A stretch of DNA of 64,000 nucleotides from Aquibium oceanicum (GCF_001889605.1 NZ_CP018171.1:1240001-1304000), one strand, 5' to 3'. Shown: positions 18,814 through 28,666, counted from the stretch's first letter. Program-made: numbers and translations. The notes: generated from the letters alone by a model not told the origin.

Positions 18814-20223
18814 TCAGGAGTCGCCGCCGGCGCGGTAGCCGCCACCCGCGGCGACGCAAAGGGTTATGAAATTGAAGGCTCGCTGCGCCTCGGCGCTCGC
18901 CAGCGACAGCCGTGCCTCAAACAGGGACCGCTCGGCATCAAGGACGTCGAGGAAGGCCGAGGTGCCGCCCTTGTAGCTCTCTTGTGCCAACTCGAGTGCT
19001 TGCGAGTAGGCGTTTGCCGATTCACGGAGCGCTTCGACCTGGCGCGTCTGGCGCTGCCATGCGACCAGGGCGTTTTCCACTTCCCGGACTCCATTGAGCA
19101 CACTGTCCTTCCAGGCGAGATACTGCTCCCGCGCCTCGCTCTCGGCGAGTGTGACCTTTGCCTTGCGCGCTCCGCCATCGAAGATCGGAATGTCCGCCAC
19201 CGGCCCGAAGGACCAGTTGAGCAGCTGGCTGGAACCGCCGGTCACCGCAGCCGCGACAGTTACGGCCAGGGAGCCGGTCAGGGTGAGGCTGGGGTAGAGG
19301 TCGGCGGCCGCGACGCCGATCGAAGCGCTCTTGGATGCCAATTGCCGCTCCGCCGAACGGATGTCCGGCCGGTTGCGCAAAAGATCCGCGGGTATGCCGC
19401 TCGAAGGCTGGAAGCGCGCCACCGGGATGCGTGCGCCTTTCTTGACCGCCTCGAGAAAGGTGCCCGGTTTCTGCCCCGTCAGATAGGCGATCCAGTTGGC
19501 CGACTGATAGAAGGAGATCTCGTAGCCGGGCAAAGATGCCTCGGCGATGTTCAGGGCGGCGAGCGTCTGCGCCACCTGCAGACCGCTCGACAGTCCGATC
19601 GCCTGTTGCTCGCGTACCAGTGCAAGAGTTTCGCGACGCGATGCGATCGTGTCGCGCGCAATCGCCGCCTGCGCCTGGTAGAGGCGCAAATTGACATATT
19701 CCGTCGTGATTTCCGATAGCAGGGTCAGCCGCGCGGTATCGGCATTGGCGAAGGACGCGTCGAGGCTCGCGAGCGACGCCTCGCGGTTCCGGCGATACTT
19801 GCCCCAGATGTCGAGAAGCCAGGAGACGTCGAGCGCAGTGCTGTTGGTCAGATTCCGCTCGCTGGTGGAGAGACTGTCGGATTTGCCGGTCGTGCCTTCG
19901 AACGTGCTGGAGGATGACCCCGACAGGCTCGGAACCGTATCCGACCTAGCAATGTCCAGATTGGCACGGGCCTGCGCGATCCGTTCGAAGGCTTGGCCGA
20001 TATCGAGGTTTCCGGCCAGCCCGGAAACGACGATCCGGTCAAGCAATGGATCCTTGAACGCGTGCCACCAGCCGGTTTCCGGGGTGATCGGGCGGCCTGC
20101 GTCGGCGGCCGCGATATAGGCCGCGTTCAGCGCGATCGCCGGTGAGGCATAATCAGGCCCAACCGTGCACCCGGCAACCGAAGCCGACAGCAGCAGCGCG
20201 ATAACCCTCGTAGGAAAGGTCAT
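18814..20223 (-). CDS. RND efflux outer-membrane lipoprotein (NodT/OprM family)
   Basis: A 469-residue outer-membrane channel protein. The signal peptide MTFPTRVIALLLSASVAGC ends in a lipobox, and TVGPDYASP after it is the family N-terminus. Two repeats of the TolC-type coiled-coil/beta domain are visible (IGQAFERIAQARANLDIARS in the first, AKVTLAESEAREQYLAWKDS in the second), along with DLLRNRPDIRSAERQLASKS, the most conserved OEP segment. It is last in a minus-strand operon with membrane-fusion protein and RND pump, 54 bp after the pump gene, and completes a tripartite exporter. Confidence 0.93.
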   Translation of the reverse strand: MTFPTRVIALLLSASVAGCTVGPDYASPAIALNAAYIAAADAGRPITPETGWWHAFKDPLLDRIVVSGLAGNLDIGQAFERIAQARANLDIARSDTVPSLSGSSSSTFEGTTGKSDSLSTSERNLTNSTALDVSWLLDIWGKYRRNREASLASLDASFANADTARLTLLSEITTEYVNLRLYQAQAAIARDTIASRRETLALVREQQAIGLSSGLQVAQTLAALNIAEASLPGYEISFYQSANWIAYLTGQKPGTFLEAVKKGARIPVARFQPSSGIPADLLRNRPDIRSAERQLASKSASIGVAAADLYPSLTLTGSLAVTVAAAVTGGSSQLLNWSFGPVADIPIFDGGARKAKVTLAESEAREQYLAWKDSVLNGVREVENALVAWQRQTRQVEALRESANAYSQALELAQESYKGGTSAFLDVLDAERSLFEARLSLASAEAQRAFNFITLCVAAGGGYRAGGDS

Positions 20224-20277
20224 TTTCTTACCCGCCTTGGAATTGAAGCATGATCGACATGATCTCGGGCCGCGGCC

Positions 20278-23200
20278 TCAATGGCTCCGTTTCGACCAGA
20301 GCCGCAGCGCGAAGCGCTCGAAATCATCGATGAAGGTAAAGACCATCGGAATGACCAACAGGCTCAGCAACGTGGACGTGATCAGCCCGCCGATCACCAC
20401 GACCCCCATCGGCTGACGGAAGCTCGGGTCGCCGTCGACGAGACTGAGCGCTGCCGGAAGCATGCCGCCCGCCATGGCGATCGTCGTCATCAGGATGGGG
20501 CGCGATCGCTTGTGACAGGCGTCGATAAGGGCGTCGATCCGGTCCATGCCGCCGCGGCGCGCTTCGATCGCATACTCCACCAGCAGGATCGAATTCTTCG
20601 ACACGATCCCCATCAGGAGCAGCAGGCCGATGACCGCAGGCATCGAGAAGCTGGTACCGGACAGGACGAGCGGCATGAGCGCGCCGCCCAAGGCCAGCGG
20701 CAGGGCCATCAGGATCGTCAATGGCTGCAGGAAGTCGTGGAACAGCAGCACGAGCACGGCGTAGACGCAGAAAATCCCGATCGCCATCGCGGTGGCGAAG
20801 CTCTTGAAGAGTTCGCTCTGCCGCTTCAGATCGCCCTGCTCGATGAAGTCGACGCCGTTCGGCAGGTTCTGGTAGGCCGGCAGTTCCTTCGCCTCCGCCA
20901 GCACATCCGACAGGTTGCGGCCGTTGAGCTCGATGGTGATCGATATGTTGCGCGATCGATCGAGGCGGTTGATCTTGCTGGGGCTGGAGCCGATCGAAAT
21001 CTCGGCGATCGTTCCGAGCGTCACCAGGCCGTCGGTCGCCGACACGGGAATGAGCGAAATCTCGTCGATGGATTTGCGATTGTCGCTCGAAAGCATCGCC
21101 CGGATTGGAACCTGCCGTTCCGGCAGGTTGAGCTGCGAAAGCGCCGAATCATAAGCCCCCGCCGTGGCCAGCCGGACCGCGTTCGCGATGGCCTCCGACG
21201 TCACCCCGAGGGAGGCTGCTCTCGCGAGATCGGGGCGAATGATCACTTCGGGAGATTGTACGGCAGCCGATGAGGTGACGTTGCCGATCCCTGGAATCGT
21301 CCGCACCGCAGTTTCGAGATTGTCGGCTGCCTCCTGCAGGGCAGCAGCGTCGTCGCCGGCAAGAGTGAGCTGCAACTCCGTGCCGCTGCCGCCCGAGCCG
21401 ACTTCGATGCGAACGCCGGGAATCCCCTCCAGCGCCTTGCGCAGGTCCGCTTCGATTTCGGACTGGGTGATGTCGCGGTCGTCGATCGGCGTCAGGTCGA
21501 CCACGAGGGTCGAAGAGGTGACGGAACTGGTGCTGCCGCCGCCACTCGGGCCGCCGCCGGTCGAGGCGCTTCCCGAGGCCTGGAAAACGGAGCGGACGTT
21601 GTCGACGCCGCCGAGGATCTTGCTTGCCGCTAGCGCGACCTCGTCGGTCTGGTCGAGCGTCGATCCGGGCGGCGTGGTGATCGTGACCTGAGTTTGGCTG
21701 TTGTCCGATGCGGGAAAGAAGCCCGTCGAAAGATGGCCGACAATGGCATAGGTGGCGATGAAGAAGATCACCACGGCCGTGAATGGAATCCAGCGATGGC
21801 GCAGCGAGCCGCGGACGACGGCGAGATAGGCGCGCATGATCCGCCCGTCTTCCGTCGCATGGTTGCCCGAGGCGCTCATCATATAGGCGGCCATCATCGG
21901 CGTGATCAGGCGGGCAACGAGAAGCGAGAACAGGACCGCCACTGAAGCGGTGATGCCGAACTGCTTGAAAATGATGCCGGGAATGCCGCCCATGAAGGCG
22001 GTGGGCAGGAAGACGGCGACCAGCGCCATCGAAGTCGCGATCACCGCCAGACCGATTTCGTCCGCCGCCTCCATCGCCGCATCGAACGGCTTCTTGCCCA
22101 TGTTGAGGTGGCGCTCGATGTTTTCCACCTCGACGATCGCGTCATCGACCAGGATGCCGACGACCAGCGACAGGGCGAGCAAGGTGACGGTGTTCAGCGA
22201 GTAGCCGAGGTAGTCCATCACCAGAAAGGTCGGGATGATCGACAGTGGCAATGCAATCGCCGCAAGCAGCGTGGCGCGCCAGTCGAAGAGGAACAGAAAT
22301 ACCACGACGATGGCGATCAAGGCGCCCTCGTAAAGCATGTGCATGGAGGCTTCGTAGTTCTGCTCGGTCGGCAGGATCGTGTTGTAGGCTTCCTCGATCT
22401 TCACCTGCGGGTTGGCGCTCGCGAACTCGGTCATGGCCTCGCGGACGGATTCCGTCACGGCGAGGTCCGAATAACCCTTCGAGCGCTTTATCTGGGCGGC
22501 GATGACGGGCTTGCCGTTGAGATAGGCAAGGGAGGAGCGGTCGGCATGCGTGTCGACGACATCGCCGATCTCGTCGAGCCGCACCCAGCCGCCATTGGGC
22601 AGGGGTATCGGGATTTCGCGTAGTTCCGCGACGGTATCGACGGCCGCCAGGGTGCGGACCGACTGGGAGTTTCCGTTGATTTCAGCTTCGCCGCCCGACA
22701 TGTCGGACTGAACCTGGTCGATACGCTGGTTGATCACATCGACCCCGACGCCGAGACCGGTCAAAAGGTCCTCGTTGAGTTCGACATAGATTTCCCGGTC
22801 GATGCCGCCGAGCCGGCCCACCTCGCCAACGCCATCGATCTTCATGACGGCGCGTTCCATGTCGTTGTCGATGAACCAGCTGAGTTCCGCCTCGTCGAGC
22901 TTGTCCGAACTGACGACATAGGTGACGAGCGGCGAGCCGTTGAGATTGACCTTGGAGACGGTCGGCGCATCCATCTCATCCGGCAGGTCGGAGCGCGCTT
23001 CGTCCACCGCGTTCGAGACTTCGTCGAGCGCGGTCTGCGGATCCTTGCCGACCTGGAAAGCAACGGAGATGGTGACCGAGCCGTCGGTTATCGTTGTCGT
23101 GACCGAATCCAGCATCGACATGCCGGTCAACTGGTCCTCGATCTTTCTGGCGACCTCGGTCTCGAGCTGCGCCGCAGCGGCGCCTTCCAGGCTCGCGCTG

Positions 23201-23340
23201 ATCTGGATCGTCGGCAGATCCATATCGGGGAAATTCTGTACGTCCAGCCTACCGAAGGCCATCAGCCCGGTAATCGTCAGCAGGACGAATGCGAGGATGG
23301 GCGGAACCGGATTGCGGATGGCCCAGGCGGAAAAATTCAT
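20278..23340 (-). CDS. RND-family multidrug/solute efflux pump, inner-membrane transporter (AcrB/MexF-like)
   Basis: A 1020-residue proton-driven pump. The first helix lies at residues 10-30 (PVPPILAFVLLTITGLMAF). Two large periplasmic loops are each followed by a bundle of helices, giving the 12-helix HAE1 arrangement. The proton-relay motif VGILVDDAIVEVENIERHL carries the paired aspartates of the fourth helix. PTAFMGGIPGIIFKQFGITA and GIVSKNSILLVEYAIEARR are further AcrB-family signatures. The gene overlaps the upstream fusion-protein gene by four bases (ATGA). Substrates are not predictable. Regulation is probably by the divergent CpxRA-like pair at 24687-26623. Confidence 0.95.
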   Translation of the reverse strand: MNFSAWAIRNPVPPILAFVLLTITGLMAFGRLDVQNFPDMDLPTIQISASLEGAAAAQLETEVARKIEDQLTGMSMLDSVTTTITDGSVTISVAFQVGKDPQTALDEVSNAVDEARSDLPDEMDAPTVSKVNLNGSPLVTYVVSSDKLDEAELSWFIDNDMERAVMKIDGVGEVGRLGGIDREIYVELNEDLLTGLGVGVDVINQRIDQVQSDMSGGEAEINGNSQSVRTLAAVDTVAELREIPIPLPNGGWVRLDEIGDVVDTHADRSSLAYLNGKPVIAAQIKRSKGYSDLAVTESVREAMTEFASANPQVKIEEAYNTILPTEQNYEASMHMLYEGALIAIVVVFLFLFDWRATLLAAIALPLSIIPTFLVMDYLGYSLNTVTLLALSLVVGILVDDAIVEVENIERHLNMGKKPFDAAMEAADEIGLAVIATSMALVAVFLPTAFMGGIPGIIFKQFGITASVAVLFSLLVARLITPMMAAYMMSASGNHATEDGRIMRAYLAVVRGSLRHRWIPFTAVVIFFIATYAIVGHLSTGFFPASDNSQTQVTITTPPGSTLDQTDEVALAASKILGGVDNVRSVFQASGSASTGGGPSGGGSTSSVTSSTLVVDLTPIDDRDITQSEIEADLRKALEGIPGVRIEVGSGGSGTELQLTLAGDDAAALQEAADNLETAVRTIPGIGNVTSSAAVQSPEVIIRPDLARAASLGVTSEAIANAVRLATAGAYDSALSQLNLPERQVPIRAMLSSDNRKSIDEISLIPVSATDGLVTLGTIAEISIGSSPSKINRLDRSRNISITIELNGRNLSDVLAEAKELPAYQNLPNGVDFIEQGDLKRQSELFKSFATAMAIGIFCVYAVLVLLFHDFLQPLTILMALPLALGGALMPLVLSGTSFSMPAVIGLLLLMGIVSKNSILLVEYAIEARRGGMDRIDALIDACHKRSRPILMTTIAMAGGMLPAALSLVDGDPSFRQPMGVVVIGGLITSTLLSLLVIPMVFTFIDDFERFALRLWSKRSH

Positions 23341-24524
23341 TGTCCGGCATCCTCTCCGCTCGAGGCCGCAGCGTCATCCAAAGCCGGTGCCGCGCCGGCC
23401 GCGCCGGCTGCATTGTCATCCGCATCACTGGCGGACACGAGACGCACCACGGATCCGTCGGCAAGGAAGGCGCCCCCTGCCTTGACCAGCGTCTCGTTGC
23501 CTTCGAGCCCGGATGTGATCTCGACGCGATCGCCGTTGCGTCGCCCGGTCTCGACCCGTTTGCGACTGACGGTCGTCGGCGAGCCGTCCTCGATAACGTA
23601 GACGTAGGAGAACCCGTCGCGCAGCGTGATGGCGGAACTCGGCACACTGATCGCCTGGCTGGATCCGACGTCGAAATAGCCGCTGACGAAGATGCCGGTC
23701 TTGGGGTTGGGATGGTCTCCGTCCGGCGGAACGAGCGAGACGTAGGCCGTCACCCGGCCGGTTTTTTCGGATGCGGTCGGAGCGATCTTGCGCACAGTGC
23801 CCTCGACATCGCCGATGGGTGTGGGGATGACGGCGCGGGTGCCTTCGGCGACATGACGCAGCTGCTTGAGCGGGATTTCCGCCTGCCATTCGATCCGGCT
23901 CTGGCGGATCAGCTTGAACAACTCGTCACCCGTCGCAACGACGTCGCCCAGGGAGGCCGAACGCGCCGAAATGGTCCCGTCATCGACCGCCAGTATCCGC
24001 GTGTGTTCGAGATCGACGCGCGAGGAGGCGAGCGCGGCTTCGGCCGAATCCAGATCGGCTTGCGCTTTCCGTTCAGCCACCAGGTATTCGGTTATCTGCT
24101 GGTCGGTCGCCGCCCCCGAGCCTTTGAGTTTCCGCGCCCGATCGCCGTTGGCCTTCGCCTCGTCGAATGCCGCGCGGGCCGACTCGAGATCGGCTTCCCG
24201 CTGCTGCACTTCGCTTTCGATCTTGTCGCTGGAGAGCCGCGCCAGTTCCTGCCCGGCCTTCACGATGTCGCCGACTTCACCGTCGACGGATGTGATGCGT
24301 TGCCCGGAGATTTCGGCCGAGATCGCCGCTTCCTGCCATGCGGCAAGCCAGCCATTGGCCGGAACGGTCTCCGCCCAGTCATCCATGGTGGGGTTGATGG
24401 CTTCGACCGTCAGCGCGGCGGCGGCGGCGTTCGAGCCGGCGCCTTCGTCGCCCGGGTCCTGCGCGAAGGACGGACCGGTGCAGATGAGGGTCAGCAAGAC
24501 CAGGGATCGGATGAATGGCTGCAT
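23337..24524 (-). CDS. RND efflux periplasmic adaptor (membrane-fusion protein)
   Basis: A 395-residue adaptor. The signal peptide MQPFIRSLVLLTLICTGPSFAQ is followed by a lipoyl-like half (VPANGWLAAWQEAAISAEISG), a long alpha-helical hairpin rich in Ala, Glu and Lys (about residues 100-190), and the second lipoyl half with beta-barrel domain (LEHTRILAVDDGTISARSAS). The C-terminal acidic, Ala-rich tail is dispensable-looking. It is the first gene of the efflux operon, overlapping the pump gene by four bases, and begins 162 bp from the divergent response-regulator gene. Confidence 0.92.
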   Translation of the reverse strand: MQPFIRSLVLLTLICTGPSFAQDPGDEGAGSNAAAAALTVEAINPTMDDWAETVPANGWLAAWQEAAISAEISGQRITSVDGEVGDIVKAGQELARLSSDKIESEVQQREADLESARAAFDEAKANGDRARKLKGSGAATDQQITEYLVAERKAQADLDSAEAALASSRVDLEHTRILAVDDGTISARSASLGDVVATGDELFKLIRQSRIEWQAEIPLKQLRHVAEGTRAVIPTPIGDVEGTVRKIAPTASEKTGRVTAYVSLVPPDGDHPNPKTGIFVSGYFDVGSSQAISVPSSAITLRDGFSYVYVIEDGSPTTVSRKRVETGRRNGDRVEITSGLEGNETLVKAGGAFLADGSVVRLVSASDADDNAAGAAGAAPALDDAAASSGEDAGQ

Positions 24525-24686
24525 GGCAGGAAGGGTCTTTTCGGTTCGGCGCCCCGGTCAGTCCGACCGGTCGGGACAATCCCTAGCGCGGTTGCGCGTT
24601 AAGATGTGTCAAGCAGGGTAAACTTGGGAAAATCCGGTCGTCCGATTGCCTGGACTGCTCTAGAAGAAGCACCAGGAGGCTAACGG
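24525..24686. promoter_or_regulatory. Divergent promoter region between efflux operon and two-component genes
   Basis: The 162 bp separate the start codons of the membrane-fusion protein (minus) and the response regulator (plus). A small inverted repeat, CCGGTC...GACCGG, lies near 24557-24573. An AT-richer patch (AAGATGTGTCAAGCAGGGTAAACTT region, 24601-24627) could hold promoter elements. Binding by the OmpR-type regulator encoded alongside is plausible but not demonstrable from sequence alone. Confidence 0.4.
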
Positions 24687-25370
24687 ATGGCGAACGTTCT
24701 GCTCGTCGACGATGATGTCGATCTCGGCAAGCTCATTTCCGAATACCTGACGGAGGAAGGATTCAACGTCTTCCACCAGGTAAACGGGCGAGACGTGCTC
24801 GCTTTCGTCGCGGAGCACCGGATCGACGTCATCATTCTCGACATCATGCTGCCGGGGATGAACGGCATCGAGATCCTGCGCCGCATCCGCCGCGTCGACA
24901 ACATTCCCGTGCTCATGATGACCGCGCGCGGCGACGAGGTCGACCGGATCGCCGGGCTCGATCTCGGCGCCGACGATTACCTCGCCAAGCCCTGCTCTCC
25001 CGGCGAGCTCGCCGCACGGCTTCGCGCCATCCTCCGCCGCGCCGCGAGTTCGCGTGCCGGCTCCGCCGACACGATCGAGGTCGGCGATCTGAGCATCGAC
25101 CCGAGGGGGCGCAAGGCCCTGTGGAAGGGCACGATGCTCGCCCTGACCGGAGCGGAGTTCAACCTGATGGAAGCCCTCGCCTCGCGGCCCGGACAGATCG
25201 TCAGCCGCGGAGAGCTCTGCGAACTCGGTCTTGGACGCCCACTGACGCGTTTCGAGCGCACCATCGACGTCCACATGTCGTCAATCCGCCAGAAGATGGG
25301 GCTGCTCGCCGACGGACGCTCGCCCATCGTCAACGTTCGCGGTCAGGGCTATCAACTCGTCACGGGGTAG
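24687..25370 (+). CDS. OmpR/CpxR-family response regulator
   Basis: A 227-residue regulator. The receiver domain has the acidic pair DD near residues 8-10, the phospho-acceptor Asp52 in IILDIMLPGMNG, Thr79 in LMMTARGDE and Lys101 in DDYLAKP. The residue after Lys-Pro is Cys where Phe is usual. The C-terminal winged helix (GAEFNLMEALASRPGQIVSR, FERTIDVHMSSIRQKMG, INVRGQGYQ-type end VNVRGQGYQLV) is the OmpR DNA-binding fold. GAGG precedes the ATG. The kinase gene follows five bases after the stop. It likely controls the divergent RND operon. Confidence 0.95.
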   Translation: MANVLLVDDDVDLGKLISEYLTEEGFNVFHQVNGRDVLAFVAEHRIDVIILDIMLPGMNGIEILRRIRRVDNIPVLMMTARGDEVDRIAGLDLGADDYLAKPCSPGELAARLRAILRRAASSRAGSADTIEVGDLSIDPRGRKALWKGTMLALTGAEFNLMEALASRPGQIVSRGELCELGLGRPLTRFERTIDVHMSSIRQKMGLLADGRSPIVNVRGQGYQLVTG

Positions 25371-25375
25371 CTCAA

Positions 25376-26623
25376 TTGATCGCGCGGTTCTTCAGCTATA
25401 TCCTGGGTGCGATCGTTCTCAACATCGTCGTGGTGTTGGCGCTGGTCCTGCTGCTCGACTTGCCTCCGCCGGGAAACGGGCGCGCGAAGGGAGCTCAGCC
25501 CTATCTCCTCGAACTCCTGAAGAAGGCGCATGACGAGGGGACGGACGTCACGACACTTCAGCCGGTCGCGATTCCTGGAGATCCGTCGGTCGCGTTCGTC
25601 GTCCGGCAGGTCGCCGCACAGAGCGAAGCCTGCAGCGCGAACCAGACGATCGCGGTCCAGGCAGACGGCGACTGCCTGGTCATCGACATGATCGCACCGA
25701 CGCCGCGGCTGTTTGCACGGATCGAATCGGTCATCCTGCCGCTGGCCATCGGCATCCTCGTCAGCATCCTTGCCGCCATTCTGCTCGCCAAACGCTTCCT
25801 GCAGCCGGTGCAGGTGATCGCCGATGGGCTGGACGAGCTCGCCGCGGGGCGGTTCGACCAGCGTGTCTCGGGTCGATTGACACGATCCGACAGGTCTTTC
25901 CGGAAACTCGGCGCGCTCGTCGACGAGGCATCGGGGCGCCTGCAACGCCTCAACCGGGACCGCGAAAGGCTGTTTCACGACATCTCGCACGAGATCCGCT
26001 CACCGCTTGCCCGTCTGCAGGTCGCGCTCGGGATCGTTCGCAGATCGCCCGCCCGCATCGATGGTCTGCTTCCGCAGCTCGAGGCCGACATCGAAAGAAT
26101 GGACCGGCTGATCGACGAGATTCTGATGCTTGCACGTATCGACGGGAGCAGCCATCAGCCGATGGACTTCGGACCGATCGATCTGCTCGATATCCTCGAC
26201 CCGATCATCGCCGATGCCAATTTCGAGGGTGCCGAGCGTTCGGTCACCTGTCGCTATGAAGGGATAGACGGGATCCACATCGACGGCTCCGCGGAGCTCA
26301 TCTATCGCGCGCTGGAGAACGTCATTCGCAACGCGATGCGGCATACGGACGAGAGCACGGAAGTCGTGGTCGCGGGCAGCGAGGAAGGTGGTACGTATTC
26401 CATCACGGTCCGAGACCATGGACCTGGCGCCGCCGAAGACGACCTGATCCATCTCACCGAGCCATTCTACAGGGCGAACTCGGACACGCGCTCGGGTGCA
26501 GGCCTCGGGCTAGCGATCGCACTCCACGCGACGCATCTGCATCATGGCTCGATTTCCATTTCCAACGAGCCCCACGGCGGGTTGTGTGTCTGCCTCACCC
26601 TGCCAAGAAGGCCAGCTGACTGA
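25376..26623 (+). CDS. Sensor histidine kinase (CpxA-like)
   Basis: A 415-residue membrane kinase. The first helix is residues 3-27 and a periplasmic region of about 85 residues contains two cysteines (SEACSANQTIAVQADGDC). The second helix (VILPLAIGILVSILAAIL) leads into a HAMP linker. His205 lies in the H-box FHDISHEIRSPLARLQ, followed by N-box ENVIRNAMRHT, G1 RDHGPGA and G2 SGAGLGLAIALHATH. The only start is TTG at 25376, five bases after the regulator stop; the frame is open further upstream only because it crosses the regulator gene. The last 74 bases of the gene are part of a 388-bp tandem duplication. Confidence 0.93.
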   Translation: MIARFFSYILGAIVLNIVVVLALVLLLDLPPPGNGRAKGAQPYLLELLKKAHDEGTDVTTLQPVAIPGDPSVAFVVRQVAAQSEACSANQTIAVQADGDCLVIDMIAPTPRLFARIESVILPLAIGILVSILAAILLAKRFLQPVQVIADGLDELAAGRFDQRVSGRLTRSDRSFRKLGALVDEASGRLQRLNRDRERLFHDISHEIRSPLARLQVALGIVRRSPARIDGLLPQLEADIERMDRLIDEILMLARIDGSSHQPMDFGPIDLLDILDPIIADANFEGAERSVTCRYEGIDGIHIDGSAELIYRALENVIRNAMRHTDESTEVVVAGSEEGGTYSITVRDHGPGAAEDDLIHLTEPFYRANSDTRSGAGLGLAIALHATHLHHGSISISNEPHGGLCVCLTLPRRPAD

Positions 26624-26937
26624 AATGCGCCCCCGCGGATGGCGGGATCGAGCATGCCAGACGGCAGGAGTAAGCGTTACGTGGATGAGGAATTTAACCG
26701 AGTGCTTCCAAACGTCTGAGAAGGCACGTGTGCGACCTAGGACAATGGAAAACCGTTCGGGAATGCGAATTAGCCTGCCAGTGGCGCGGCAGGTTACCGC
26801 TGGCAAAAACGTATGTTCGCTTCCGGCGTCTCCTCGCCCGAAAGCAGTCGGTCGGCAAAGCGCCCCAAATCGCTAAGGACTCGTTGGCCGAGCGTCGGAT
26901 TTCTCACGTTCTCTGCCAGAACCCGACAGTCAGCAGA
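26550..26937. repeat. Tandem direct repeat, copy 1 (388 bp)
   Basis: This unit starts inside the 3' end of the histidine-kinase gene and runs through apparently non-coding sequence. It is followed head-to-tail by a second copy that differs, as far as I can read, only by one A in a poly-A run (five here, four in copy 2, near 26812). Such identity means a very recent duplication. No convincing gene lies in the part beyond the kinase stop. Confidence 0.95.
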
Positions 26938-27324
26938 CGATTTCCATTTCCAACGAGCCCCACGGCGGGTTGTGTGTCTGCCTCACCCTGCCAAGAAGGC
27001 CAGCTGACTGAAATGCGCCCCCGCGGATGGCGGGATCGAGCATGCCAGACGGCAGGAGTAAGCGTTACGTGGATGAGGAATTTAACCGAGTGCTTCCAAA
27101 CGTCTGAGAAGGCACGTGTGCGACCTAGGACAATGGAAAACCGTTCGGGAATGCGAATTAGCCTGCCAGTGGCGCGGCAGGTTACCGCTGGCAAAACGTA
27201 TGTTCGCTTCCGGCGTCTCCTCGCCCGAAAGCAGTCGGTCGGCAAAGCGCCCCAAATCGCTAAGGACTCGTTGGCCGAGCGTCGGATTTCTCACGTTCTC
27301 TGCCAGAACCCGACAGTCAGCAGA
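26938..27324. repeat. Tandem direct repeat, copy 2 (387 bp)
   Basis: This is the second copy of the 26550-26937 unit. It carries an orphaned last 74 bases of the kinase gene and ends at CAGCAGA (27318-27324), one or two bases before the inferred left end of the IS1111-type element. The coincidence of repeat end and insertion-element end suggests that the element's insertion or a replication event at its edge made the duplication. Confidence 0.95.
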
Positions 27325-27390
27325 TGATGCGGTGGACGGCTCTCCTCCCTCCGTGCGGTATGATGGCGGGATTAGAGCTGGAGGAGCACC

Positions 27391-28416
27391 ATGATGAGCA
27401 ACATCACGACAATCGGTCTGGATATCGCGAAGTCCGTATTTCAAGTCCACGCAGTGGATTCCGCCGGCGAGATTGTCGTTCGCCGAAAGCTGACGCGAGG
27501 GCGTGTCCTCGCCTTCTTCGAGAGCCTGCCGCGATGCCTGGTCGGAATCGAGGCCTGCAGCTCTTCGCATTATTGGGCTCGCGAGCTGATCGCACGCGGC
27601 CATGATGTGCGGCTGCTGCCGGCACAGTACGTAAAGCTTTATCTGAAGCGACAGAAGAATGATGCCGCGGACGCTGAGGCGATCTGCGAGGCCGTGACCC
27701 GACCGACCATGCGCTTCGTGCCGGTGAAATCCCCCGAGCAGCAAAGCGTGATGATGCTGCATCGGGTGCGGCTGATGCTCAACCGCCAGCGCACTCAGAT
27801 ATCGAACGCGCTGCGGTCCCACCTGTCCGAGTTCGGGGTCGTGGCGCCGATCGGGCGGAATGGAATTGAACAATTGCTCGTGGTCATCAACGACGAGAAC
27901 GACGCCAGGATACCCGCTGACGCACGGCTATGCCTGCGGATGCTGGAGGCACAGCTTCGGGTCGTGAAGCAACAGATCCTCGAAAACGATCGCCGGGTCC
28001 GGGCGAGTGCACGAGAGAGCGAGCTGGGTCGCAGGTTGATGGAAGTCCCGGGCGTCGGCCCGCTGTTGGCGAGTGCGTTCGTCGCGACCGTCGCCGATCC
28101 GCACGCCTTCAGGTCGGGGCGATGCCTATCCGCCTGGATCGGGCTCGTTCCGAAGCAAAACTCCAGCGGTGGCAAGGAGAGACTCGGCAGTATCTCCAAG
28201 GCAGGCAATCGCTACCTGCGACAGATGCTCGTCGTCGGAGCGATGGCGGTCATCCGCTTTGCCGAGCGGAACGGGACCAGGCGGCCGTGGCTCGTGCAGC
28301 TGATGGCTCGGCGAACGACCAAGGTTGCAGCCGTTGCGCTCGCCAACAAGACCGCTCGGATGGTCTGGGCATTGATGACTGGCGGTGAGCGCTACCGGGA
28401 GCCGACCGTCACATAG
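27391..28416 (+). CDS. IS110-family (IS1111 group) transposase/recombinase
   Basis: A 341-residue DEDD recombinase. The N-terminal RuvC-like domain shows TTIGLDIAKSVFQVH (first Asp), VGIEACSS (Glu) and KNDAADAEAICEA (the Asp pair). The C-terminal transposase_20 domain shows MEVPGVGPLLASAFVATV and the serine motif SISKAGNRYLRQ. Length is normal and no frame disruption is visible, so the enzyme is probably active. GGAGG lies ten bases before the first ATG; a second ATG follows at once. Confidence 0.96.
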   Translation: MMSNITTIGLDIAKSVFQVHAVDSAGEIVVRRKLTRGRVLAFFESLPRCLVGIEACSSSHYWARELIARGHDVRLLPAQYVKLYLKRQKNDAADAEAICEAVTRPTMRFVPVKSPEQQSVMMLHRVRLMLNRQRTQISNALRSHLSEFGVVAPIGRNGIEQLLVVINDENDARIPADARLCLRMLEAQLRVVKQQILENDRRVRASARESELGRRLMEVPGVGPLLASAFVATVADPHAFRSGRCLSAWIGLVPKQNSSGGKERLGSISKAGNRYLRQMLVVGAMAVIRFAERNGTRRPWLVQLMARRTTKVAAVALANKTARMVWALMTGGERYREPTVT

Positions 28417-28666
28417 AACGAGACAAGGCGAGCGATCGCCGCCGAGGTTGGAAAGGGCGGACAGGAGATAATGCACAAAGCCGGTTTAAACCGCCGGATC
28501 AGGAAAACCCACTGGGGCCGCGCACTTCGAGTGCGAGCAAACGATCGGGACCTGAGACGCGCGAATGGCATTATGGCCAGCGGCACATGACAGGCCGCAC
28601 CTACAGGTCGGATACATGGCCGCACCAACCAGCAGATGCAAAAGGCTCAAAGAATCCCTTGCCAAC
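28417..28666 (+). ncRNA. Probable bridge-RNA region of the IS1111-type element
   Basis: This is the non-coding right end between the transposase stop and the subterminal inverted repeat. Elements of the IS1111 group encode a structured guide (bridge) RNA downstream of the recombinase gene that pairs with target and donor DNA. The region contains several short self-complementary stretches, for example AAGCCGGTTTAAACCGCCGG near 28479. The RNA's limits and loops cannot be defined by eye; the assignment rests on family knowledge and position. Confidence 0.4.

Noticed and set aside
26728-27327. 199-residue plus-strand open frame spanning both copies of the tandem repeat
   Set aside because: It only exists because the repeat unit length and the one-base difference keep a frame open across the junction. 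It has no domain and begins without a ribosome site.
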